DNA from: Planctomycetales bacterium
GTDB lineage: Bacteria > Planctomycetota > Planctomycetia > Planctomycetales > Planctomycetaceae
DNA length: 51,767 bases
NCBI GenBank assembly: GCA_026400835.1
Contig: JAPLOA010000073.1
Location: forward strand, 1 to 51,767
Direction: 5' to 3'
Below, in pieces: positions 44,042 through 51,767 of the stretch (its first letter is position 1; each line of letters opens with the position of its first letter). A model generated the notes under the pieces. The model ran no database searches, had not been told where the DNA came from, and saw only the letters and a list, made by a program, of their open reading frames with translations. Position numbers and translations under genes: made by a program.

Positions 44042-45520
44042 ATGCGAGTTCCTGCTTTCCTGACGATGCTGCTGTTTCTTTCCGGGGCGGTCGTCTCTGC
44101 GAATGAGCCGCGGCCCAACGTGCTGTTTGTACTGTGTGATGATCTTCGCCCGGATGCTCTGGGCTGCTACGGATCAAAACATGTTCGCACGCCAAACATT
44201 GATCGACTGGCGCAACGAGGCGTGCGGTTTGCAAATGCCTTCTGTACGACGTCGTTGTGTTCGCCGAGTCGAGCCAGCATTTTGACCGGCTTGTATGCTC
44301 ATCGACACGGTGTGCGTGATAATTTCACGGAGCTGCCTCCCGAACTGCCGCATTGGCCCGGCCAGCTTCAGAAAGAAGGTTACTCAACCGCCTACATGGG
44401 CAAGTGGCATATGGGAGAAAACAACGACGAGCCGCGTCCCGGCTTCGACTGGTTTGTGACTCATAAAGGTCAGGGCAAGTATTTCGATACCGAGTGGAAC
44501 GTCAACGGTCAGCGCCGGGAGACTCCCAAAGGTTATTACACTCATGTCGTCACTGATTATGCGATTGACTGGTTGAAGCAGCAGAGTACGGAGAAGCCGT
44601 GGGCTCTGTGCATCGGCCAGAAAGCCCCGCATTCGTTTTACTTTCCGGAAGAGCAGTACGCTCATACGTTTGATGACGTCAAGGTGCCGTACCCAGCGAG
44701 TGCTTTTGAACTGAAAGATAATCCCGAGTGGATCAGTCAGCGACTCAGGACGTGGCACGGAATTTACGGACCGCTGTTTGAGTGGCGGAAAAAATTCCCT
44801 GACGATCGTCCTGACGCGGTCAAAGATTTTGAGAATATGGTTCACGCCTACTGGGGGACGGTACTGAGCGTTGACGACAGCGTCGGACGACTTGTGGAAC
44901 ATCTCGAGACAACTGACCAGTTGCAGAAAACGGTTATCGTATTCATGGGCGACAACGGTCTGCTGGAAGGTGAGCATGGCATGGTCGACAAACGGACGAT
45001 GCATGAGCCCAGCATTCACATTCCGATCATTGCCTGCGGTCCGGGGTTACCTCAGGGCAAAGTGGTTGCGTCGCAAACGCTGACCATGGACATTGCTCCA
45101 AGTCTGCTGCAACTTTGTGGTGCTCCATCACTGAATAAGATCCAGGGACGGTCATGGGTGCCGCTGGTGAATGATGGCGATCCCGATTGGCGCAAGGCGT
45201 GGTTTTATGAGTACAACTACGAGAAGCAGTTTCCCTACACGCCGAATGTGAGAGGTATCCGGACAGACGAATGGAAGTTCATCCGATATCCTCATGGTGA
45301 CGGTTCAAAAGATCGTCACAAGGCTGAGTTGTACAACCTGAAGGAAGATCATGAGGAGCGACACAATCTCGCGGGCCAGCCGGAAAATCTGAAGATTCAG
45401 GAGCAATTGGCTCAAGATCTGACAGAATTGCTGGCGGCCGAAGGACTGACTGCGGAGACCGATAAGATGCCCCTCGATCAGGGCATCAAGACAGAACTGC
45501 CGGATCAAAAGATTCGATGA
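44042..45520 (+). CDS. Sulfatase, secreted (type I, formylglycine-dependent)
   Basis: A 492-aa arylsulfatase-family enzyme with a signal peptide (FLTMLLFLSGAVVSA). The calcium-binding Asp-Asp is DD at residues 33-34, and the sulfatase signature CSPSRASILTG starts with Cys73, which is converted to formylglycine by a separate enzyme not in this window. Further metal and substrate motifs: GKWHMG (about 120), MGDNGLLEGEHG (about 310). Planctomycetes have many such enzymes for sulfated polysaccharides. An in-frame ATG 27 bases upstream gives no signal improvement, so the ATG at 44042 is used. It converges with the DUF1501 gene 19 bases downstream. Confidence 0.93.
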   Translation: MRVPAFLTMLLFLSGAVVSANEPRPNVLFVLCDDLRPDALGCYGSKHVRTPNIDRLAQRGVRFANAFCTTSLCSPSRASILTGLYAHRHGVRDNFTELPPELPHWPGQLQKEGYSTAYMGKWHMGENNDEPRPGFDWFVTHKGQGKYFDTEWNVNGQRRETPKGYYTHVVTDYAIDWLKQQSTEKPWALCIGQKAPHSFYFPEEQYAHTFDDVKVPYPASAFELKDNPEWISQRLRTWHGIYGPLFEWRKKFPDDRPDAVKDFENMVHAYWGTVLSVDDSVGRLVEHLETTDQLQKTVIVFMGDNGLLEGEHGMVDKRTMHEPSIHIPIIACGPGLPQGKVVASQTLTMDIAPSLLQLCGAPSLNKIQGRSWVPLVNDGDPDWRKAWFYEYNYEKQFPYTPNVRGIRTDEWKFIRYPHGDGSKDRHKAELYNLKEDHEERHNLAGQPENLKIQEQLAQDLTELLAAEGLTAETDKMPLDQGIKTELPDQKIR

Positions 45521-45539
45521 CGTTTTGTTGTTAACTCTA

Positions 45540-46913
45540 TCAGACAACTTCATGCAGCGGCTTGCTGCCGGGGTCGACGAGGTACTGCGGGACGCCCGAC
45601 AAGTCGAACACTCGCGTGTTCTGAGCATCAATGTCGGCACAGTGGTACAGAGTCGCGAAGATCTCCTGAAACGTCACGGGGCGTAGTTGAGGTTGTTCGC
45701 CGTAGCGGTTTGTAGAACCGACAGCCTGCCCGGTTCGCATTCCGCCGCCAGCCAGCACTGCGGTATTTGCCTGCGGCCAGTGATCGCGACTGTTATTCGT
45801 ATTGATCTTGGGAGTCCGTCCAAATTCGCCCCAGACGACAATCGAAACATCGCGATCCAGACCTCGTTCGTGCAGATCAGTCACCAGAGCGGCGAGGCCC
45901 TGATCGAGTCTTGGACATTCTTCGCGGCACTTCGGATAGTTCATGCCATCCGGACCATGCCAATCCCAGCGACTGAAGTTCAAAGACACAAACCGAGCCC
46001 CTGCTTCGACCAATCTTCGAGCCAGACAAAGGTTCTCCACCATCGGCGGCGCGCCGTCGCGTTGGAAGGCTTCACTGCTTTGACCGTAGCGAGCGACGAT
46101 GCGAGGATCCTCTTTTGTCAGATCCAGCGCATCGATCAGTTTAGACGTGGTCAGAATTCCCATGGCCTGTTGGGTATAGACATCCAGACTTTCCATCTGC
46201 CCTCGCTGATCGGCATCGCGACGGAAACGATCGAGCGATTTCATCAGCGAAGTGCGATCCTGAAGTTTGTCGAGCGTGATCCCGTTCAGCATCATGTTAT
46301 CGGGACGACTGCGAGCTTCTCGTCCAACGAGATTGAATGGCGAATGGGCTACTCCCAGAAAGCCGCCCGTTCCGGCTTCACCCCATGTTCGATTGCCGGT
46401 GTTGTACATCATCGCCACATTAGCCGGGATCGCGGGCGTCACCTGGCCCTTCATCTTCGAAACCCAGGCACCGCCGGAAGGCCAGCCACCGGGAGGCTGA
46501 CGAGCTCCTTTGCGACGGCCCGTCATGCACTGATAAGCATCGTGAGCACCATCGGAGTCAGCGAGTGATCGAACAAGCACGAACTTGTCCATCATCGCCG
46601 CCATCTTCGGAAACATCTCACTAACGAAGATGCCCGGAACCTTTGTTGCGATTGCGGAGAACTCACCGCGGATTTCGCGAGGAGCATCCGGCTTGGGATC
46701 CCACATATCCAGATGAGGTGGTCCGCCGGGCAGGTAAATATTGATGATCGCTTTGTGTGATCGCCCGGTGTTGGCTTCTTCTTCAGCCTGCAAGGTGTTT
46801 CTCAGACTGATGCCGCCCATGGCCATGCCGCCGATGGTTAAAAAATCGCGGCGGGAGGTCCCGTCACAAAAGCCACGGCGTGAGGAGTTCTTTCGCCCTA
46901 AGATCGTGAGCAT
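45540..46913 (-). CDS. DUF1501 domain-containing protein, Tat-exported
   Basis: A 457-aa DUF1501 protein. It carries a twin-arginine signal (TSRRDFLTIGGMAMGG, Arg21-Arg22) and the family core: IINIYLPGGPPHLDMWDPKP, RSLADSDGAHDAYQCMTGR, VVWGEFGRTPKIN and SRDHWPQANTAVLAGGGMRTG. DUF1501 proteins have an alkaline-phosphatase/sulfatase-like fold and usually pair with a DUF1549/DUF1553 cytochrome-like protein; no such partner is adjacent here. Function unknown. The ATG is at 46911-46913. Confidence 0.93.
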   Translation of the reverse strand: MLTILGRKNSSRRGFCDGTSRRDFLTIGGMAMGGISLRNTLQAEEEANTGRSHKAIINIYLPGGPPHLDMWDPKPDAPREIRGEFSAIATKVPGIFVSEMFPKMAAMMDKFVLVRSLADSDGAHDAYQCMTGRRKGARQPPGGWPSGGAWVSKMKGQVTPAIPANVAMMYNTGNRTWGEAGTGGFLGVAHSPFNLVGREARSRPDNMMLNGITLDKLQDRTSLMKSLDRFRRDADQRGQMESLDVYTQQAMGILTTSKLIDALDLTKEDPRIVARYGQSSEAFQRDGAPPMVENLCLARRLVEAGARFVSLNFSRWDWHGPDGMNYPKCREECPRLDQGLAALVTDLHERGLDRDVSIVVWGEFGRTPKINTNNSRDHWPQANTAVLAGGGMRTGQAVGSTNRYGEQPQLRPVTFQEIFATLYHCADIDAQNTRVFDLSGVPQYLVDPGSKPLHEVV

Positions 46914-47791
46914 GCGAAAAATCCTGGTTCAAGAGTGAGGCGGGGCGATCAAATTCGAGGCGGGAATTCAGGCGATGTCAGGACGTTAAAACCGGTTCGG
47001 ACAGCCTAAATCAAGGCACCAGCTTAACGAGGTCGACCGATGATGGTCAAGAACTGCAGGAAATACACGGGCCGGATCGCAAAATCCAGTGCCAAAAGGA
47101 CCGGCCGACGGGATTGATCCGGCTGGCTTCCGCGACAATTCGTTCATCCGAGAGCGAGACAGAAACGGGAAACAGCCATGGTTCAACGGCTGCTGCCGCC
47201 AGGCCGGTCGCCAGTTTCGGAATCTTCTTGAGTTTGTTTTTGATCATCGGTCGAGCTTTCTCTTCGGAGGACAGAAGTGTTTTCTGTCTCAGCGAGATTG
47301 GACTCGAAGTGTGACACAAAAATGGGAGCAAAACGGGCATGCTGCAGAGAACCTGTCAAGAATCCCACCTGCACCACGGGCGTAGTCGCGGCTGATTGTC
47401 AAAGCAGGTCCTCTCTGCTGGATAGGATTTCCTTATTGCCACGCGGTGAACCGTGTGTGCAACCGGCTGAGGATCGCAACTGGCTTTATCAATCCAGTTG
47501 CACACAGATCGCGGCAAGCCGCGAAGTCCTGCCCGGCAGGCAGGACCTACCGAAGTCGCCGACTGCATTCCTGCACGAACGACCCTCCCAACGCCAGTCG
47601 ACTTACTGGGGATTTTAGTATAAACTTCAATAACCCATTCAGCTTTGGGCACAAACTCAGCAGCCAGAGTGCTCTCCGTCATTTTTGTGAGACAAAGTTG
47701 AGGCGTAGCAGGCTCATCGGGAACGCAGCCCGGGGATACTGGGTTTGTATCGAAATGAGTTCAGGCAGGACACAGAACGACGAGAATCACG
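46914..47791. other. 878-nt divergent noncoding region with one dispersed repeat
   Basis: Short frames on both strands lack family features. The region contains the second copy of the 69-nt repeat (47499-47567). A minus-strand ORF (66 aa from about 47247) begins MIKNKLKK but has no recognised family or ribosome site, so it is not called. It could contain decayed coding sequence. Confidence 0.4.
47499..47567 (+). repeat. 69-nt dispersed palindromic repeat, copy 2
   Basis: 63 of 69 bases equal those of the minus-strand copy at 2377-2445, including the two hairpins GTCCTGCC/GGCAGGAC and the GCGGC/GCCGC stem. The ends are TGCA in both copies. Confidence 0.8.
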
Positions 47792-48217
47792 ATGGGACGG
47801 CGTGGTCACGGAAATCGAAACGATGCAGGCAGCCTTCTGGCATCGGTTTTCATTCTGGCACTTGGTGCGGGATGCAGCCTGTTTACAGTGGCCGCCATGT
47901 CCCCGTCTTCTCTGCCGACAGCCATGTGGACGGTCGGAGGAATTGTCGGCGCCTTTATGGTTTTTGTGATCCTGCAGCGATTCGGGAAAGTTCCCAACGC
48001 AGATATGGGATTTATCCTTTCCTCAAGACGCAACAAGCGAGACGATGGGCTCTCGGACTACGAACCTCGCAAAGCCGGAGATGCTCGACCCATAGTGTCG
48101 GGCACAAACCAACCAATCTCGGCGGCCGAAGTTCACGAGATCAAAGTCACCAGTGCTAATACGTGGGTTCCTGCAAATTCAGCCAGCGGCAGAAGGAAGC
48201 AGGAGAAACCCAGATAG
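47792..48217 (+). CDS. Small two-pass membrane protein, hypothetical
   Basis: A 141-aa protein with a basic start (MGRRGHGNRND), two hydrophobic helices (about residues 14-35, SLLASVFILALGAGCSLFTVAA; 44-62, AMWTVGGIVGAFMVFVIL) and a long charged cytoplasmic-type tail. No family is recognised. It precedes the Ser/Thr kinase by 36 bases, so the two may be linked in function. The ATG at 47792 is the first in the frame; the ribosome site is weak. Confidence 0.6.
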   Translation: MGRRGHGNRNDAGSLLASVFILALGAGCSLFTVAAMSPSSLPTAMWTVGGIVGAFMVFVILQRFGKVPNADMGFILSSRRNKRDDGLSDYEPRKAGDARPIVSGTNQPISAAEVHEIKVTSANTWVPANSASGRRKQEKPR

Positions 48218-48253
48218 GATGTTCTCCGGAATATCCCAGTGGAAAAGCTCTCC

Positions 48254-49612
48254 ATGAACGAAAAGGACTCTGACAGCGCGGAAGACACAAGCTTTCATTT
48301 ACTGGGGATTCCGTCGGGAGACGAGAGCCATGAACTGCGGTCGCGAGTTCCGTTCGAATTGCTGGCATCTCAGTTTGTCGAAGAGTTGAGAGCTGGAAAG
48401 AGTCCCTCAGTCGACTTGTATGCTCGTCGATTTCCTCCCCACGCCGAAAAGATCCGTGAAGTGTTTCCGGTCCTTGCGATGCTGGAGAATGCTCGCATCC
48501 AGAAGGAAGCTCAGTCGATTCGTCGCAATATGCCTGAGCGGTTTCCGTTTACGCGTCTGGGGAACTGCGAACTGTTGATGGAAGTTGGACGCGGGGGCAT
48601 GGGCGTCGTTTATCAGGGGCGAGATCTGCATTCCGGTCATCTTGTGGCGGTCAAGATTCTGCCCTGGCGAGTTTCCGTGGTACCAGAGTGGGTCGAGCGA
48701 TTCGAACGAGAAGCTCGCATCGCGGCCAAACTGAGACATCGCAATATCGTCCCCGTGTTTCGCTATGGCCAGGAGAACGGGTACTGTTACTTTGTCATGC
48801 AGTTCGTCAATGGCATTGGAATCGATCGAATTATCTCGCGACTGCAGGAAACGGATGGGATCGTTCCGCTCAGTGAAATTCGACGGCAGCAGGTTGATCG
48901 CCAGCCGCGACTGATCGTGGATGCCGAAGTTGTCTCACCAACCGATATTCAGGATTCAACTTCGGACACCGATCGCCGATTGACTCGAACATCATGGGCC
49001 AGTTTCGTCAAGGTCGGCATTCAGGCGACGCAGGCTTTGCGAGCTGCCCACGCGGCCGAGATTATGCATAACGACATCAAGCCTGGAAATATTCTGCTGG
49101 ATGCAGAAGGCCGAGTTTGGGTGTCGGATTTCGGATTGTCGCAGCCGCTGGCCGCTGTTGATCCCAATAGACCGGTAACAAAGATTGCAGGGTCTTCGGG
49201 TCGAGATCGATCTGTGGCGGGCACGCTGAAGTATATGGCTCCGGAACGTCTGATGGGGCAGCAGAGTACCGCATGTGATATTTACTCGCTGGGAGCGACG
49301 CTTTACGAACTCTGCCTGCAGCGTTCTGTCTTCGACCATTCCGACCGTGATGAATTGATCCGCCTGATTCTGGAAGCGGAGCCGGTTCGACCGCGAGACG
49401 TCTGCCGTGAAATCCCGAAAGGTCTGGAGACGATTATTCTGAATTGTATTGCTCGTCACCCCACGGACCGTTACGCCTCAGCCGATGCGTTGCTGGCCGA
49501 TCTATTGAAGCATGCGAAGGGGCAAAGTATCAGCTCAACCAGTCGCAGTTCGTTCTCGGGATTCTTTCGTGTGATCGGGAATAAATTACGAATACGACCG
49601 AAACTGGATTAG
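48254..49612 (+). CDS. Serine/threonine protein kinase
   Basis: A 452-aa cytosolic Hanks-type kinase with no transmembrane segment. Motifs: glycine loop GRGGMGVVYQG (residues 112-122), Lys134 in VAVKIL, Glu153 of helix C, catalytic loop HNDIKPGNILLD (His272, Asp274, Asn279), DFG at 292-294, and APERLM. The Arg of the usual HRD is Asn here, a non-RD type. A ~55-residue insertion (about 190-245) sits between the hinge and helix E. The first 100 residues resemble the N-terminus of other planctomycete kinases (about ELLASQFVEELRAGKSPSVDLYARRFP). The ATG at 48254 is used; a GTG at 48239 is also possible. Confidence 0.9.
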   Translation: MNEKDSDSAEDTSFHLLGIPSGDESHELRSRVPFELLASQFVEELRAGKSPSVDLYARRFPPHAEKIREVFPVLAMLENARIQKEAQSIRRNMPERFPFTRLGNCELLMEVGRGGMGVVYQGRDLHSGHLVAVKILPWRVSVVPEWVERFEREARIAAKLRHRNIVPVFRYGQENGYCYFVMQFVNGIGIDRIISRLQETDGIVPLSEIRRQQVDRQPRLIVDAEVVSPTDIQDSTSDTDRRLTRTSWASFVKVGIQATQALRAAHAAEIMHNDIKPGNILLDAEGRVWVSDFGLSQPLAAVDPNRPVTKIAGSSGRDRSVAGTLKYMAPERLMGQQSTACDIYSLGATLYELCLQRSVFDHSDRDELIRLILEAEPVRPRDVCREIPKGLETIILNCIARHPTDRYASADALLADLLKHAKGQSISSTSRSSFSGFFRVIGNKLRIRPKLD

Positions 49613-49806
49613 TGTTCCGTCCATCAAAATGAGACGGCCCTGCATCGGAAGAGGTTATCGTTTGCGGGACCGGTGCCCATGCGTTTGCGACCTGCGCACC
49701 GAATGGAATACAACTCAGGTGATGAGTACAGGTTAAACCTCCTGACCGCCAATGATTGTTCCGCAGTCTGTGATGTTTGTTGTTTGATGCAAGGGTTGAT
49801 GTTCTC

Positions 49807-50682
49807 ATGAGTGCTCGGATTATTGATGGCAAACTGATTGCCGAACAAACCCGCAGCGAAGTCGCTCAGGCGGTGCAGGCTTTTCGTGAACGCGCGGGCG
49901 TGACGCCGCATCTGGCCGCAGTGCTCGTTGGCAATGATCCGGCGAGTGAAGTCTATGTTCGCAATAAAGAACGCGCGTGTCAGAAGGCCGGACTGGCCAG
50001 TACTCTGCATCGCCTGTCCGGAACAACAACTCAGAACGAACTACTGGATCTCGTACAGCGGCTTAACTCCGATCCAACCGTGCACGGAATTCTGGTCCAG
50101 TTGCCTCTGCCAAAACATATCGACGCCACTTTCATTCTTGACGCGATTCATCCGACGAAAGACGTTGACGCATTCCATCCGGAGAATGTCGGCCTGATGC
50201 TTCAGGGGCGACCTCGATTTCTGCCGTGTACTCCCGCCGGCGTTATGCGTTTGCTGGAAGTGTCGGCGATCCCGACTTCCGGGCAACACGCCGTCGTGAT
50301 TGGTCGCAGTGACATCGTCGGCAAACCGATGGCCGCTCTGCTGCTTCAGAAAGGTGCTGACGCCACTGTCACTGTGTGTCACAGCCGAACAAAGGACATC
50401 GCCGAAGTCTGTCGCTCAGCCGACATCATCGTCGCCGCGCTTGGCATTCCGGAGTTCCTGCGCGGCTCGATGATTAAACCGGGGGCCGTTGTCATTGATG
50501 TGGGGATCAATCGCGTCGGTGAACGACTGGTCGGTGACGTGCATTACGAAGAAGCCAGCGCCGTGGCGTCGGCGATTACACCGGTGCCCGGTGGAGTTGG
50601 GCCGATGACAATCGCAATGCTGCTTGGCAATACGCTGAAAGCCGCCTCAATCCTCGTACCGAACAGTACTCCAGGCGTGTGA
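49807..50682 (+). CDS. folD: Methylenetetrahydrofolate dehydrogenase/cyclohydrolase
   Basis: A 291-aa cytoplasmic bifunctional enzyme that interconverts methylene-, methenyl- and formyl-tetrahydrofolate. The catalytic Lys54 is in [13 protein letters not shown], and the folate and nucleotide segments [51 protein letters not shown], and [14 protein letters not shown] are all present. The ATG at 49807 is the family start. Its 3' end overlaps the convergent phosphatase gene by 36 bases. Confidence 0.96.
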   Translation: MSARIIDGKLIAEQTRSEVAQAVQAFRERAGVTPHLAAVLVGNDPASEVYVRNKERACQKAGLASTLHRLSGTTTQNELLDLVQRLNSDPTVHGILVQLPLPKHIDATFILDAIHPTKDVDAFHPENVGLMLQGRPRFLPCTPAGVMRLLEVSAIPTSGQHAVVIGRSDIVGKPMAALLLQKGADATVTVCHSRTKDIAEVCRSADIIVAALGIPEFLRGSMIKPGAVVIDVGINRVGERLVGDVHYEEASAVASAITPVPGGVGPMTIAMLLGNTLKAASILVPNSTPGV

Positions 50683-51582
50683 GAGTTTGCAAAGTTCGTC
50701 GATGACCGCAGTATCTTCACTGCAGGCCACAATTCCCGGATACCGCAGCATTCCCGCGCGAGTATCCATCCAGAGTTCTCGATAGTGGACCGGCTGGCGA
50801 TTGTGGACCCACACCGCATCACCGCCACGTACTCGAGCGATATGCATGGACACAGGGAAGTCATAGATATTTGGTGAATGGATCAGCGACCCGGCATATT
50901 CGCCAGTGGCCATCAGCGGATAAATACTGCCCTGCATCTCGTCGGACGTGCGGCCCTGCAATGATCGTCCATTGACCTGCAGTTGGTCTACTTCTCTGGC
51001 ACGCTGAGCATCCCGCTTCTGAAAGCCGATCAGATAGATTCCCGCTCCGAGCGATTCGCGTCGAGCGATCAGATCTGGCAAGTGATCGAGAACTTCGCGA
51101 GCCATCTTTGTGACATCATCCGGTCCGCAGACAATTCGCTCCGGAGTGACCTCAACCCATGTTCCTGTGGGGCCCATTTCCGGCGCGAAGACCAGTGAAT
51201 AATGCGGAGTCGATTCGTCATGAAGATGCACAATGATCGAATAGCCATTACCAGTCTTGTCCCGATACTGTTTTGTTCCGTCGATGGGATCGATGGCGAT
51301 CGCGAGCGGGCTGTCTTTTGAAAACAGAGCCATGTCGCCAGTCGTTTCTTCACCTTCGATACGACAGGTTCGCAGAATCGGATCCGCATCACGCAACGCT
51401 GCAACCAGCAGTTCCTGTACTGATAGATCAGCCAGTGTCAGTGCATCAGTGTTTGCGTTTCCGGATGACTTGCCATCGACGGCAATATTAAACTGACGTA
51501 ACCGCGCCGCAACAGCACCGCTCCAGCGAACAACGGGGGGAAGCGCAATCTGCAGCGCACGAATGATTTTCGGGATATCCAT
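50647..51582 (-). CDS. Inositol monophosphatase/CysQ-family phosphatase
   Basis: A 311-aa member of the lithium-sensitive inositol monophosphatase superfamily, close to 3'(2'),5'-bisphosphate nucleotidase. The metal-binding motifs are EGEET (residues 77-81) and DPIDGTKQY (residues 98-106), with [23 protein letters not shown] providing the C-terminal WDxxA-like segment in altered form (YDFPV). Likely cleaves a phosphate from an inositol or 3'-phosphoadenosine compound. The ATG at 51580-51582 is the family start. Confidence 0.85.
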   Translation of the reverse strand: MDIPKIIRALQIALPPVVRWSGAVAARLRQFNIAVDGKSSGNANTDALTLADLSVQELLVAALRDADPILRTCRIEGEETTGDMALFSKDSPLAIAIDPIDGTKQYRDKTGNGYSIIVHLHDESTPHYSLVFAPEMGPTGTWVEVTPERIVCGPDDVTKMAREVLDHLPDLIARRESLGAGIYLIGFQKRDAQRAREVDQLQVNGRSLQGRTSDEMQGSIYPLMATGEYAGSLIHSPNIYDFPVSMHIARVRGGDAVWVHNRQPVHYRELWMDTRAGMLRYPGIVACSEDTAVIDELCKLSHAWSTVRYED

Positions 51583-51629
51583 GAGCTTTGTTTCTTGAGT
51601 CGTTAAACGAATAAATCAACCGGACCGCT

Positions 51630-51760
51630 AGTGCGTCTTCAACGCTTGAACTTCGGGTTCTGCACATCAGGCGCTGTGCGCTAGCCCACGGTTCAAAACC
51701 GGACGCTAGCGTGTTCCGGCAGATTCTGGAAACCCCAAATCTAAGCGTTGAAAAAGCACT
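51630..51760. repeat. Long-spaced inverted repeat at the window end
   Basis: AGTGCGTCTTCAACGCTT (51630-51647) and AAGCGTTGAAAAAGCACT (51743-51760) are inverted copies, 16 of 18, around 95 bases containing CGCTAGCCCACGG and GGACGCTAGCGTGTTCCGG segments that resemble each other. It looks like a palindromic repeat island; nothing else is seen to the window end. Confidence 0.5.
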
Positions 51761-51767
51761 AGCCGTT

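Noticed and set aside
47047-47247. 66-aa minus-strand frame beginning MIKNKLKK in the DUF1501-to-kinase gap
   Set aside because: No family resemblance, ribosome site or conserved context could be seen.
1-51767. tRNA, rRNA and CRISPR arrays
   Set aside because: No cloverleaf-like sequence, rRNA-like segment or regularly spaced direct repeats were found by eye; a covariance search would be needed to exclude a tRNA with certainty.

Overview
The window looks like chromosomal DNA of a planctomycete, probably a Planctomycetales member near Planctomycetaceae or Fuerstiella. This is inferred from gene content: a Cys-type sulfatase, a DUF1501 protein, a Tat-exported Gfo/Idh/MocA oxidoreductase, very long TPR proteins, a planctomycete-style Ser/Thr kinase, fused SecD-SecF, and many palindromic intergenic repeats. 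No rRNA, tRNA or CRISPR array was seen.

Layout. (1) 1-2.2 kb, the inner edge of an integrated element: a primase-polymerase-like gene and a chimeric reading frame in which the first half of an aldo/keto reductase runs in frame into an element-derived DNA-binding C-terminus. (2) 2.6-5.9 kb: tgt (queuosine) behind a SEC-C/TPR protein. (3) 6.7-12.5 kb: htpG, an ATP-grasp/M32 carboxypeptidase fusion one base later, and an SDR dehydrogenase. (4) 12.5-18 kb, mostly minus strand: a giant TPR lipoprotein, a lone ExbD/TolR and an Rpn-family nuclease. (5) 18-22.5 kb: a sugar isomerase/epimerase-like enzyme, a small Gly-rich lipoprotein, a small HicB-like protein and a class C beta-lactamase-fold hydrolase. 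Three copies of an ~85-nt foldable element lie here. (6) 22.7-26.7 kb: yajC and secDF. (7) 26.9-32 kb: speA, a YdeP-type molybdopterin oxidoreductase and an MDR reductase. (8) 32-40.1 kb: an amidase, a CocE-type hydrolase, an isochorismatase/ThuA fusion, a Gfo/Idh/MocA protein and dapB. (9) 40.3-47 kb: an 891-aa TPR protein, a DJ-1/PfpI protein, a sulfatase and DUF1501. (10) 47.8-51.6 kb: a small membrane protein with a Ser/Thr kinase, folD, and an inositol-phosphatase/CysQ-like phosphatase.

Most genes are housekeeping or catabolic, in one- to three-gene units. Tight units are SEC-C/TPR-tgt, htpG-fusion gene, yajC-secDF, speA-YdeP-MDR, the Gfo-dapB pair, and the small membrane protein-kinase pair. 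The noncoding DNA is rich in inverted repeats. The most notable points are the three-copy foldable element at 18.1, 20.2 and 22.4 kb, the element/aldo-keto reductase chimera at 1.69 kb, the ATP-grasp-M32 fusion, and a 136-bp MITE-like palindrome between perfect 10-bp direct repeats at 43.75-43.90 kb.
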